This document shows, one piece after another, positions 15,060 to 21,759 of a stretch of DNA of 21,793 nt. The stretch spans positions 1-21,793 of the forward strand of contig CAAFXA010000521.1 in NCBI GenBank assembly GCA_900766865.1. Reading direction: 5' to 3'. The stretch's first letter is position 1; every line of letters starts with the position of its first letter. The notes under the pieces were generated by a model. That model was not told the origin of the DNA. It made no database searches and saw only the letters and a list, made by a program, of their open reading frames with translations. The translations under genes were made by a program, and so were the position numbers. The stretch is from an uncultured Akkermansia sp. (GTDB taxonomy: Bacteria; Verrucomicrobiota; Verrucomicrobiia; Verrucomicrobiales; Akkermansiaceae).

Positions 15060-15125
15060 GAAGGTCGAATTCTGAAGAACGAGGTAAATAGTTCGGCGGA
15101 TTCGCGCCCGCGAGCAGAGCGAATC
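15060..15125. repeat. Short dispersed repeat copy B with adjacent hairpin
   Basis: 15060-15083 is the inverted partner of 9051-9075. Next to it GATTCGC (15099-15105) pairs with GCGAATC (15119-15125) around a loop holding GCGAGC. The whole gap 14934-15259 holds this repeat, the lpxD terminator and no gene; an 80-codon open frame on the minus strand (15002-15244) spans both and looks spurious. Confidence 0.45.
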
Positions 15126-15199
15126 TTGGGGCTAATTATGTCAACGCGCAATTTACTTATTTGTACCAACTGATTTGATATGCGCGATTCCCCCAGGCA

Positions 15200-15236
15200 C
15201 AGAAAACCCCGCAGATGTTGCACTGCGGGGTTTCTG
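15200..15236 (-). terminator. Intrinsic terminator of skp-lpxD
   Basis: AAACCCCGCAG (15204-15214) and CTGCGGGGTTT (15223-15233) form an 11-bp stem with an 8-nt loop, extended by CAG/CTG past a one-base bulge. On the minus strand the stem is followed by TTTTCTG. It lies 24 nt past the lpxD stop codon. Confidence 0.85.
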
Positions 15237-15259
15237 AATGACAATAAATGCGGGGCGTA

Positions 15260-16336
15260 TCAGTTGCCTGCTTGTTCGGCAAGAGCCTGGTCGATCAGAG
15301 CCTTGATTTCGTCGGCCTGCTTCTTGAGAGCGGTGAGCTCCTTCATGGCCTTGGGCAGTTTGCGCATGGCAGCAAACTGCAGGCTGGCCTCCTTGAATGG
15401 AGCTGCGGGGGCACCCCAGTATACCTTGCCGCCTTCCAGGTCGCTCATCACGCCGGTGCGGGCTGCAAGGGTAGCCTTGTCGCCCACCTTGAGGTGGCCG
15501 GCAATACCCACCTGGGCAGCAACCGTGCAGTAGTCGCCGATGCGGGAGCTGCCGGCAATGCCGGTCTGGGATACGATGACGGTGTGCTTGCCCACTACCA
15601 CGTTGTGACCAATCTGCACAAGGTTGTCAATCTTGGTGCCTTCGCCAATGATGGTGCGACCAAAGCGGGCGCGGTCGATGGTGGTGTTGGCACCAATGTC
15701 CACATAGTCACCCACGACAACAATGCCTACCTGGTCCACAGTCTCGTAGCGGCCGGTCTCCTGGTTGAGCAGGAAGCCGAAACCATCCGAACCGATAACG
15801 GCACCCGGCTGCAGCACAACGTTCTTGCCAAGAATGCAGCGCTCGCGTACAACGGCATTCGGGTAGAGCTTGCAGTTCTCGCCCAATATGGCACCCTTAC
15901 CAATGTAGCAACCCGGGCCTATGTCGCAACCATCGCCGATTTCGGCTCCGGCTTCGATGACGGCACAGGCGCTCACGCGCACCTTCTCCGGGTTCAGCTT
16001 GGCATTGGCATCCACACAGGCGGTCGGTGCAATGCCGGGCACAAAGTCGGAAGCAGCTTTCATGAAGTGACCCACCACGGCGTTAAAGGCCAGCGAGGGG
16101 TTATCCACCTCAATGAATGCAGGCCCCACCGGGTACTCCGGCAAGCCGGGCGGCACCAGAACAGCAGAGGCTTTGGTGGCCAGGAAATCCTTGAAGTATT
16201 TTTCGTTGCCGAGGAAGGACACGTCACCGTCGCAGGCTTCTGCCAAAGTGGCGACTCCGGAGATGGCAATCTCCGGAGCCGTGGAAAGAAGCTTACCTCC
16301 GGTGAGTGCGACAACTTCTGAGAGAGAGAGGTTCAT
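15260..16336 (-). CDS. lpxD: UDP-3-O-acylglucosamine N-acyltransferase (LpxD)
   Basis: Third step of lipid A synthesis: adds the second acyl chain, from acyl-ACP, to UDP-3-O-acyl-glucosamine. The 358-residue protein has the N-terminal uridine-binding domain (about 1-100, with GVATLAEACDGDVSFLGNEKY), then a left-handed beta-helix of hexapeptide repeats (about 105-300), with the expected catalytic His244 in QIGHNVVVG and GSDGFGF near 182-188. A C-terminal helix rich in Ala, Lys and Leu ends the chain. The open frame runs 38 codons upstream into skp; MNLSLSEVV is the usual N-terminus. It follows skp by 34 nt, the classical skp-lpxD order. Confidence 0.95.
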   Translation of the reverse strand: MNLSLSEVVALTGGKLLSTAPEIAISGVATLAEACDGDVSFLGNEKYFKDFLATKASAVLVPPGLPEYPVGPAFIEVDNPSLAFNAVVGHFMKAASDFVPGIAPTACVDANAKLNPEKVRVSACAVIEAGAEIGDGCDIGPGCYIGKGAILGENCKLYPNAVVRERCILGKNVVLQPGAVIGSDGFGFLLNQETGRYETVDQVGIVVVGDYVDIGANTTIDRARFGRTIIGEGTKIDNLVQIGHNVVVGKHTVIVSQTGIAGSSRIGDYCTVAAQVGIAGHLKVGDKATLAARTGVMSDLEGGKVYWGAPAAPFKEASLQFAAMRKLPKAMKELTALKKQADEIKALIDQALAEQAGN

Positions 16337-16370
16337 AGTCGTACTCAGTTTGGGGGTATCAAAATGCTTA

Positions 16371-17012
16371 TTAGTTGGCAGCACCGGGAATAGCGGTGGA
16401 GCCGTACAGACGCTGCAGCTCAGCCTTGGGGTCGAAACCGGCGGGAGCACCGGCGTTGATGTGCTTGAGCACCTCGGGAGTGATGTCGAAGGAGGACTTC
16501 ACATAGGGGAATACCTTCATGCCGGTGGTGCTGTTGGTAGCGCTGGAGTCAATCACAACATCATAACCACCCTTGGAAGCGCAGTCGGAGATAGCCTGCT
16601 GCACCTCGTTGAAGAGCAGGGCCATATCGCGGCGGAAGAGCTCCTTGAAAGCCATGGAACGGCGCTGCACATAGGTCTGCAGCTCCTGCTGGGCGGCCTG
16701 GATTTCGTTCACTTTGATGTTGTGCTGGTCGCGCAGCTTCTTTACCTGGGATTCAGACAGAGAAGGGTCATATTTCTTCTGAATCTTCTGGTCTTCTTCC
16801 TGCAGGGCGCGCAGCTTGTCCTCGCGGGTCTTGATTTCAGCCTTAATCTTGGCCTCTTCGTCCTTCAGGCGCACCTCTGTATCAAAACGCTTGTAGAACA
16901 TGGTGTAGAGTTCGGTCACATTGACGGCAGCAACCTTAAGCTCAGCCTGAGCAGTGGCAACCATGGCGCACAGCGTCACAACAACGGTGGAGATGATGGT
17001 ATGGAACTTCAT
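16371..17012 (-). CDS. Skp/OmpH-family periplasmic chaperone
   Basis: A 213-residue protein with a signal peptide ending AQA near residue 23, a conserved strand LKVAAVNVTELY, and a long charged coiled coil (about 45-145, rich in Lys, Glu and Gln) typical of the Skp tentacles. The second core strand is GGYDVVIDSSAT. Skp holds unfolded outer-membrane proteins in the periplasm. The C-terminus is longer than in E. coli Skp, adding about 45 residues after the core (FDITPEVLKHINAGAPAGFDPKAELQ). It is placed directly before lpxD, as in many Gram-negative bacteria. bamA is not in the window, since the gene upstream is divergent. Confidence 0.9.
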   Translation of the reverse strand: MKFHTIISTVVVTLCAMVATAQAELKVAAVNVTELYTMFYKRFDTEVRLKDEEAKIKAEIKTREDKLRALQEEDQKIQKKYDPSLSESQVKKLRDQHNIKVNEIQAAQQELQTYVQRRSMAFKELFRRDMALLFNEVQQAISDCASKGGYDVVIDSSATNSTTGMKVFPYVKSSFDITPEVLKHINAGAPAGFDPKAELQRLYGSTAIPGAAN

Positions 17013-17042
17013 AACTATATCTGAGGTCTATTGACGTTCTCC

Positions 17043-17070
17043 ATTTTAGCCAAACAAATCGCCAAGTCAA
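17043..17070 (-). promoter_or_regulatory. Promoter of skp-lpxD
   Basis: On the minus strand TTGACT (17065-17070), a 16-bp spacer and TAAAAT (17043-17048). The -10 is 30 nt before the skp ATG, so this unit has a leader of about 23 nt, unlike the near-leaderless genes around it. Confidence 0.65.
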
Positions 17071-17123
17071 GAAAACCCTGCGTCAAATAGCTAAATTACT
17101 GTCACATGACGTATTTTTCGAGC

Positions 17124-17152
17124 TTGCTCTGAGATGGGAAACATGCTATATT
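17124..17152 (+). promoter_or_regulatory. Promoter of the MBL-fold gene, leaderless geometry
   Basis: TTGCTC (17124-17129), a 17-bp spacer and TATATT (17147-17152). Seven nt separate the -10 from the ATG at 17160, so transcription should start at the A of the ATG. Confidence 0.65.
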
Positions 17153-17159
17153 GCGTTGC

Positions 17160-17969
17160 ATGGACAGGTTAATCATGCTGGGAACGGGAAATGCTGCCGT
17201 GACGCGGTGTTACAATACCTGTTTTGTTCTGCAGAACGGGGAGCGCGCTTTTCTGGTGGATGGCGGCGGCGGAAATGGTATTCTGCAGAGACTGGAGCAG
17301 GCGGGGGTGCCCCTCAGTTCCATTCACGATGTTTTTCTTACCCATACGCATACAGACCACATTTTCGGCCTTGTCTGGGTGTTGCGCATGGTGGCTCAGG
17401 GCATGAATGCCGGCAACTACAGCGGGGTGCTGCATGTCTATGGGCATGCGGAAGGCTTGTCTGCGCTGGAAGCCATCTGCCGAGCCACCTTGCCCGGTAA
17501 AGTCTGCGCGCATCTTCACACGGATATTCTGCTGCATCCCCTTGCGGATGGCGAGGCCTTCTGCGCCGCCGGGGTTAGTGGAACCGCATTCGACATCGGT
17601 TCCACCAAGGCAAAACAATTCGGCTTCTGCCTGCAGTTGCCCGGGGGAGGCAGATTGACCTGCCTGGGCGATGAGCCGTACAACGAGCGTTGTGCGTCTT
17701 ATGCCCATGGCGCGGATTGGCTGCTGTGTGAGGCTTTCTGCCTGTATGCCGACCGCGAGCGTTTTAAGCCCTACGAAAAGCACCACAGTACCGCGCTGGA
17801 TGCCGGGCGCCTTGCCGCGCAGCTGCAGGTGCGCAACCTGGTGCTCTACCACACGGAGGATAAAACACTGGCTACGCGCAGGGCCGCTTATTCGGCCGAA
17901 GCAGCTCAACATTTCTGTGGCACCATACTGGTGCCGGATGATAACGATATAATCAATCTCTCAATATGA
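17160..17969 (+). CDS. Metallo-beta-lactamase-fold hydrolase, RNase Z-like
   Basis: A 269-residue MBL-fold protein. The metal-binding HTHTDH is at residues 62-67 after LVDGGGGNG near 32-40, an Asp ligand candidate lies in TCLGDEP, and a late His in LVLYHTEDK completes the site. The order and the second motif KHHSTALDAGRLAAQ resemble RNase Z and related esterase-like members (ElaC, arylsulfatase-like). tRNA 3'-end processing is possible but not shown; the flexible exosite arm of RNase Z is not obvious. No signal peptide, so cytoplasmic. A TTG three codons upstream is in frame but lies inside the -10 box, so the ATG is used here. Its stop overlaps the next start (ATGA), implying coupled translation. 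Confidence 0.8.
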   Translation: MDRLIMLGTGNAAVTRCYNTCFVLQNGERAFLVDGGGGNGILQRLEQAGVPLSSIHDVFLTHTHTDHIFGLVWVLRMVAQGMNAGNYSGVLHVYGHAEGLSALEAICRATLPGKVCAHLHTDILLHPLADGEAFCAAGVSGTAFDIGSTKAKQFGFCLQLPGGGRLTCLGDEPYNERCASYAHGADWLLCEAFCLYADRERFKPYEKHHSTALDAGRLAAQLQVRNLVLYHTEDKTLATRRAAYSAEAAQHFCGTILVPDDNDIINLSI

Positions 17970-19036
17970 ACAAGATGCAAAAAAGCACCACTCTTCTGGC
18001 TGCATGTCTGTGGCTCTTCGGTTTTACGGCACAGGCAGATTCCGAAGCTCGCGCCAATGCCAGCAAGATATTCCGCGATGTCCCCAGCGAGTTCCTTCAA
18101 TATGATTCGGTAAATGCCAAGATGGATTTAGCGCATCCCTTGCCCGGGTACCGGAAGCCGGTCACGACTCCTGCCGAACCCAAGGTAAAAGCAGATGAAG
18201 TGGATGATGAATTTTCTGATCCTGACGTTGAGGAAGATGATGAATTCTCCAGCCAGAAGCGTCGTTCATCTTATCGCCGCGGGAGAACAGCGGAGGAACG
18301 CAACAAAATCCGCGAATCCGCCCGGAAAAGGGCCCGCGAGGAAAGTAAGCGGGAAAAGGCAGACCAGGAAGAAGCGTTCCGCGAAACCTTTGCCAAGCAC
18401 CTTGGACTGACGATGCCCGAAGGTTCCAAGGTGGATTACGATGAACGCAGCGGCAAGCTCACTGTACGTAGCTCCAAGGAAGATATTCAGGAGGTGGAGA
18501 AGGCGCTGGCTGAGTATAAAAAACTGGAACAATGGTTTGAAGAACAGCTCGAAGAGTTAAGGCGCATTGATGGCTCCTGCTATACGAACCTCAACGGGGT
18601 TTACCTGGTGAATGTGAGCGACGCTTTGATAGAGTCCTATGTCAGCGAGGAGAAGAATACTTCCCGGCGCGAGTCCCGCAAAAAGAAAAAGAAGAAGAAT
18701 GCCCGCCGCTCCCAGAAAAAGTCCGATAATCTCGACACGCTGATTCCTGCGCTCGACAAAAAACGCGCGCTGATTCTGGTGTTCGATAAAAGTGTGAGCC
18801 AGCGGAAGGTGGCGGAGTTTAAGGAGGCTATCGGCATCTCCGAGTGCCTGTGTGTGTATGAACACGAACTTTCCGAGGACCTTAAGGATCTGAATGCCCA
18901 GGGCTCTGTGGTATTAATCAGCTGCTATGGCGAGGTAGTGAAGACCTACTCCAGCCTCAGCGGTATAAAAGAGTACTGCGAAAGCATCACTTTCTGGCAT
19001 AAACTGGGCTTCCGCCGCCAGTATGAAAGACGCTGA
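17966..19036 (+). CDS. Secreted, highly charged protein with a secretin-associated-like repeat
   Basis: A 356-residue protein of unknown function. Residues 1-24 form a signal peptide ending AQA. Residues 75-95 are strongly acidic (EVDDEF-SDPDVEEDDEF) and 98-140 strongly basic and Glu-rich, predicted helical or disordered. Residues 142-185 (LGLTMPEGSKVDYDERSGKLTVRSS) resemble a short domain I know from Verrucomicrobia secreted proteins, FPxGAxxxYxxxxxxLxVRNTxxN, related to STN/secretin N-terminal domains. A run of seven Lys-rich residues (near 239-245) follows. The end, about 265-345, reads like an alpha/beta thioredoxin-sized domain (RALILVFDKSVSQRKVAEF). The start overlaps the MBL gene stop by 4 nt. 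The domain match is by eye only. Confidence 0.6.
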   Translation: MNKMQKSTTLLAACLWLFGFTAQADSEARANASKIFRDVPSEFLQYDSVNAKMDLAHPLPGYRKPVTTPAEPKVKADEVDDEFSDPDVEEDDEFSSQKRRSSYRRGRTAEERNKIRESARKRAREESKREKADQEEAFRETFAKHLGLTMPEGSKVDYDERSGKLTVRSSKEDIQEVEKALAEYKKLEQWFEEQLEELRRIDGSCYTNLNGVYLVNVSDALIESYVSEEKNTSRRESRKKKKKKNARRSQKKSDNLDTLIPALDKKRALILVFDKSVSQRKVAEFKEAIGISECLCVYEHELSEDLKDLNAQGSVVLISCYGEVVKTYSSLSGIKEYCESITFWHKLGFRRQYERR

Positions 19037-19080
19037 TAGGGAACCTCTGAATACTCCCTTAAATCGAGAAGTGGGAATTT

Positions 19081-19136
19081 AGCGAGCCGACAGGCAGGCT
19101 CGCTATGCTCGCCGATAACTTTCAATTATTTGTCGC
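19081..19136. repeat. Palindromic dispersed repeat (partner at 21760-21793)
   Basis: AGCGAGCC (19081-19088) and GGCTCGCT (19097-19104) form an 8-bp stem. The minus strand of 19101-19136 reads GCGACAAAT, TTGAAA, TTATCGG and CGAGC..AGCG in order, closely matching 21760-21793 on the plus strand. The flanks GGGAACCTCTGAA (19039-19051) and, inverted, GGACATCTCTAAAA (19149-19162) look like imperfect terminal inverted repeats, so this may be a roughly 125-bp non-autonomous element. Confidence 0.55.
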
Positions 19137-19186
19137 CCAATTTTAAGTTTTAGAGATGTCCTGATTGAAAAACACGGAAAAACAAG

Positions 19187-19225
19187 AACGGCCGGGTTCC
19201 TTCTGGAAAATCCCGGCCGTTTTTG
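19187..19225 (+). terminator. Intrinsic terminator of the MBL/secreted-protein operon
   Basis: AACGGCCGGG (19187-19196) and CCCGGCCGTT (19212-19221) form a perfect 10-bp stem around a 15-nt loop, followed by a TTTTT tract ending at 19224. It lies 151 nt after the stop codon, beyond the palindromic repeat. Confidence 0.85.
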
Positions 19226-19326
19226 TACTTACACCTACTCTATATGAAAACAATTTTCTGTCTTCTCTCAGCCGGCTCTCACCCCGGCTTACACTTATAA
19301 GAACGCAAAAAAAATGAAAAATCTAC

Positions 19327-19347
19327 AGAAAAAAATGATTTTTTTCT
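19327..19347 (-). terminator. A/T palindrome at the end of the unknown gene, possible terminator
   Basis: AGAAAAAAA (19327-19335) and TTTTTTTCT (19339-19347) are perfect inverted copies around TGA. The right arm touches the stop codon of the 19347-20342 gene. A pure A/T stem is weak, so terminator activity is uncertain. The rest of the 300-bp stretch 19037-19346 is the repeat, the plus-strand terminator and AT-rich sequence with no gene. Confidence 0.35.
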
Positions 19348-20342
19348 TACAAATTATTTATTCTCTCAATATCAATGCCTTGCAGTTCGTTGTTTAAGTC
19401 GTTTGATTTCGAGTCTGCAAAGTTTTCGCCGAAAATGGTGGCAAAATCCTTACCGTTGATAAAATCGATGAGCTGCTTATTGCCGAAGCACGCGTTCTGC
19501 TCCAAGTAGAGCAGCGTGGGGCCCAGGCGATAGGAGAGAGCTCGCGCGGTCTGGGCGGCCTGTCCCCAGCAATCCGGCCAGGGGGCAGTCGTAGCAAAGC
19601 GGCAGAGCCGGCTGGCTCCTGCAGTGAGTGTTGGCACATAGAACTCGTGTGTTTCCGGGGTACAGGCTGCCAGGGTGCGAACCAGGCGCAGCATGGCGTT
19701 CTCCAGCGGGCCATTGCAATAGCGGGCAGGGAGCTTTGCGCCCGGGCCGGTGGTACTCATGCGGAATCGACTGGTGAACGCAGCATCCGGTGTTACCCAG
19801 AGGGGGGTGCTCATGTCTGCAGCTTCATCTTCCACATCAATGGTGATGAACTGCACCCAGAGATTCTGCTGCACGGGTCTCCAGAAGGTGGGGGTAAACT
19901 CTGCAAAACAGGAGATATGCAGCAGGTATTCCGTGTGCATGCTTCCGTTCGGGCTGCGCACCACCCTCTTATCGCCGATGCCGCTGCTGCATTCCACCCG
20001 CAGTTGCCCATTCCCGGCTGTCACCTCCGGGGCCTTGGCCTGCACGTGCAGCTTACCCTCACGGCAGGTGACCTGAATAACCCAATCCTCAGCCGTAATG
20101 GCCTGCTGTATGCCTGCACTCTGCGTGTCCATCCAGGTGCCGCGCTGCGGCTCGGAGATATTGACTGTGTGGGTAAAGGAAAAATTACTCTGGCTCAGAT
20201 GCTCCGGCAGGGGCGCTTCTGTGCTGAAGTGGTGCACCATGCCCGATTGATCCAGCAGCAGTGCCGGCCGCATACCCAGTGCCGCGACGCCTACAGCGCC
20301 GAGGGTGAGGACAATGAGTGTGCGTTTGTGCCATTTCTTCAT
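19347..20342 (-). CDS. Unknown membrane-anchored or exported protein
   Basis: A 331-residue protein I do not recognise. The N-terminus MKKWHKRTLIVLTLGAVGVAALGM is a signal anchor or signal peptide (two to four positive charges, then about 18 hydrophobic residues). The rest is soluble and looks beta-rich up to about residue 190, with several Cys residues spread along the chain and no catalytic motif. The last 35 residues are hydrophilic, with many Asn, Asp and Glu. It has a strong promoter of its own and is divergent from hisC. No operon partner on its strand. It is a real gene by its promoter, start and codon use like its neighbours. Confidence 0.7.
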   Translation of the reverse strand: MKKWHKRTLIVLTLGAVGVAALGMRPALLLDQSGMVHHFSTEAPLPEHLSQSNFSFTHTVNISEPQRGTWMDTQSAGIQQAITAEDWVIQVTCREGKLHVQAKAPEVTAGNGQLRVECSSGIGDKRVVRSPNGSMHTEYLLHISCFAEFTPTFWRPVQQNLWVQFITIDVEDEAADMSTPLWVTPDAAFTSRFRMSTTGPGAKLPARYCNGPLENAMLRLVRTLAACTPETHEFYVPTLTAGASRLCRFATTAPWPDCWGQAAQTARALSYRLGPTLLYLEQNACFGNKQLIDFINGKDFATIFGENFADSKSNDLNNELQGIDIERINNL

Positions 20343-20351
20343 GTGTATGCC

Positions 20352-20380
20352 ATTCTAGCGCATATTCATGCCGAAATCAA
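20352..20380 (-). promoter_or_regulatory. Promoter of the unknown membrane-anchored protein
   Basis: On the minus strand TTGATT (20375-20380), a 17-bp spacer and TAGAAT (20352-20357). Nine nt separate the -10 from the ATG at 20342. Its -35 is 3 bp from the hisC -35 on the other strand. Confidence 0.7.
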
Positions 20381-20383
20381 GGC

Positions 20384-20412
20384 TTGAGTTTGTTCTGCCC
20401 TCGGATTATAAT
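20384..20412 (+). promoter_or_regulatory. hisC promoter
   Basis: TTGAGT (20384-20389), a 17-bp spacer and consensus TATAAT (20407-20412). The -10 ends 11 nt before the ATG at 20424, giving a leader of about 4-7 nt. No his leader peptide or T-box fits in that space. Confidence 0.8.
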
Positions 20413-20423
20413 GCCGACCTGTC

Positions 20424-21524
20424 ATGAGCAATATCTCTCAATATGCCAATCAGTACGTGCTGGACCTCGTGGCCTACCAGCCCGGTAAACCCATCGAGGA
20501 GACAGCTCGCGAGCTGGGTATGGACCCGGCCGACATCGTGAAGCTGGCTTCCAACGAGAACTCCCTCGGCCCGTCCCCCAAAGCTGTAGAGGCTATACAG
20601 AATGCCGCAGCGGGCGTGCATATTTACCCGGATGGTGCTTCCTTCACTCTGCGCAGTAAGATTGCCGAGCGATTTGGCGTGGCCTTTGAGCAGACTGTCG
20701 TTGGCAGCGGCAGCAGCGAGCTTATTGAGCTGCTCTGCCATGCCTGCCTGCACGAGGGTATCGAGCTTATTGCCGCCAAACACAGCTTCTCCATGTACCC
20801 CATCATGTGCAAGCTATTCGGGGCAAAATATGTGGAAGCCCCCATCAAACCCGACTTCAGCTCCGACCTCCGGGCTATTCTGGCTGCCATCACCCCCCGG
20901 ACACGCCTCGTCTTCATCACGAACCCTGCTAACCCCCTCGGCACTGTTGTCACCCAGGCCGAGATGGACGCTTTCATGGATGCCGTGCCGGAGCATGTTA
21001 TTGTGGCATTCGATGAGGCTTATATCGACTTTGCCGACGAGAAGCCCGACACGCTCAAGTATGTGAAACAGGGCAAGAATGTCATTCTCCTGCGCACCTT
21101 CTCTAAGGCCTACGGCCTGGCAGGTCTGCGTGCCGGCTATGGCGTGACGATTCCTGAGATTGCTGACCTTCTCAATAAGGCCCGTACCCCCTTCAACATG
21201 AATCTCATGTCCCAGGTGGCCGCCGCCGCAGCTCTCGATGATGCCGACCACCTTGCCGCCTCCGTCGATATGGTGAACCGCGGCAAGCAGCAGTACTATG
21301 CCGCCTTCCGCGCCTGGGGTATTGACTATGTGCCCAGCCAGGCCAACTTCATCCTCGTCAAAACCGGGCAGGGTCGCAAAATCTTTAACGATGCCCTCGC
21401 TAAAGGCGTCATCCTGCGCCACATGGATGGCTACGGCCTGCCGGAGTACGTCCGCATCACTGTTGGTACCGAGCGCGAAAATGCTCGCTGCCTGGAGGTG
21501 CTCGCCGAGCTGCTCGGCAAATAA
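20424..21524 (+). CDS. hisC: Histidinol-phosphate aminotransferase
   Basis: PLP-dependent class II aminotransferase that transfers amino groups between glutamate and imidazole-acetol phosphate in histidine synthesis. The 366-residue chain has LASNENSLGPSP at 41-52 for substrate binding, the PLP contacts NPANPLG (Asn170), FDEAYIDF (Asp197, Tyr200) and TFSKAYGLAGLRAGYG with the Schiff-base Lys228, and the C-terminal YVRITVGTERENARCLEVL with the phosphate-binding Arg. No other his gene is in the window, so it is a lone his gene. HisC-like enzymes can also serve phenylalanine or tyrosine synthesis, but the motif set is standard HisC. Confidence 0.94.
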   Translation: MSNISQYANQYVLDLVAYQPGKPIEETARELGMDPADIVKLASNENSLGPSPKAVEAIQNAAAGVHIYPDGASFTLRSKIAERFGVAFEQTVVGSGSSELIELLCHACLHEGIELIAAKHSFSMYPIMCKLFGAKYVEAPIKPDFSSDLRAILAAITPRTRLVFITNPANPLGTVVTQAEMDAFMDAVPEHVIVAFDEAYIDFADEKPDTLKYVKQGKNVILLRTFSKAYGLAGLRAGYGVTIPEIADLLNKARTPFNMNLMSQVAAAAALDDADHLAASVDMVNRGKQQYYAAFRAWGIDYVPSQANFILVKTGQGRKIFNDALAKGVILRHMDGYGLPEYVRITVGTERENARCLEVLAELLGK

Positions 21525-21558
21525 TAAGCCATCCTCCCGCCATCTCCCCGTTCTCTCC

Positions 21559-21598
21559 CTTCGCCGGAAAGCTTCTCTTCCCGGCGAAGTCGCGTTTT
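21559..21598 (+). terminator. Probable terminator after hisC
   Basis: CTTCGCCGG (21559-21567) and CCGGCGAAG (21581-21589) form a perfect 9-bp stem with a 13-nt loop. The T tract is short (TTTT at 21595-21598) and begins 5 nt after the stem, so efficiency is uncertain. Confidence 0.6.
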
Positions 21599-21611
21599 AC
21601 TCGCCCCTCTT

Positions 21612-21710
21612 ATGGGGGCTATGATTTATCGAGTGCTCCCCGAGCCAATCACGGCAACGCTGAGCCTGCTGGCGCTGGCGGGGGCGGGTGGACGCCGCCG
21701 ACGCAAGTAA
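21612..21710 (+). pseudogene. Orphan PEP-CTERM tail, probable gene remnant
   Basis: The reading frame MGAMIYRVLPEPITATLS, then LLALAGAGGRRRRK and stop, is a complete PEP-CTERM sorting signal: the Pro-Glu-Pro motif, a hydrophobic segment and an Arg/Lys end. Normally this closes an exported protein of several hundred residues, which an exosortase/PEP-CTERM system processes. Here the frame is open only from 21528 and no signal peptide or body precedes it; the hisC terminator lies inside that short frame. It is best read as the 3' end of a lost gene, or a tail moved by recombination. A real 32-residue peptide cannot be excluded. Confidence 0.6.
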
Positions 21711-21759
21711 GTTCTTATTTTTATTGATTTACGCGTTGGGATAAATAGACCCTCAGAGC

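Noticed and set aside
15002-15244. 80-codon minus-strand open frame between argF and lpxD
   Set aside because: It contains the lpxD terminator and the dispersed repeat, has no signal peptide or family match and no promoter.
20413-20423. Histidine attenuator or T-box ahead of hisC
   Set aside because: The predicted leader is under 10 nt, too short for either.
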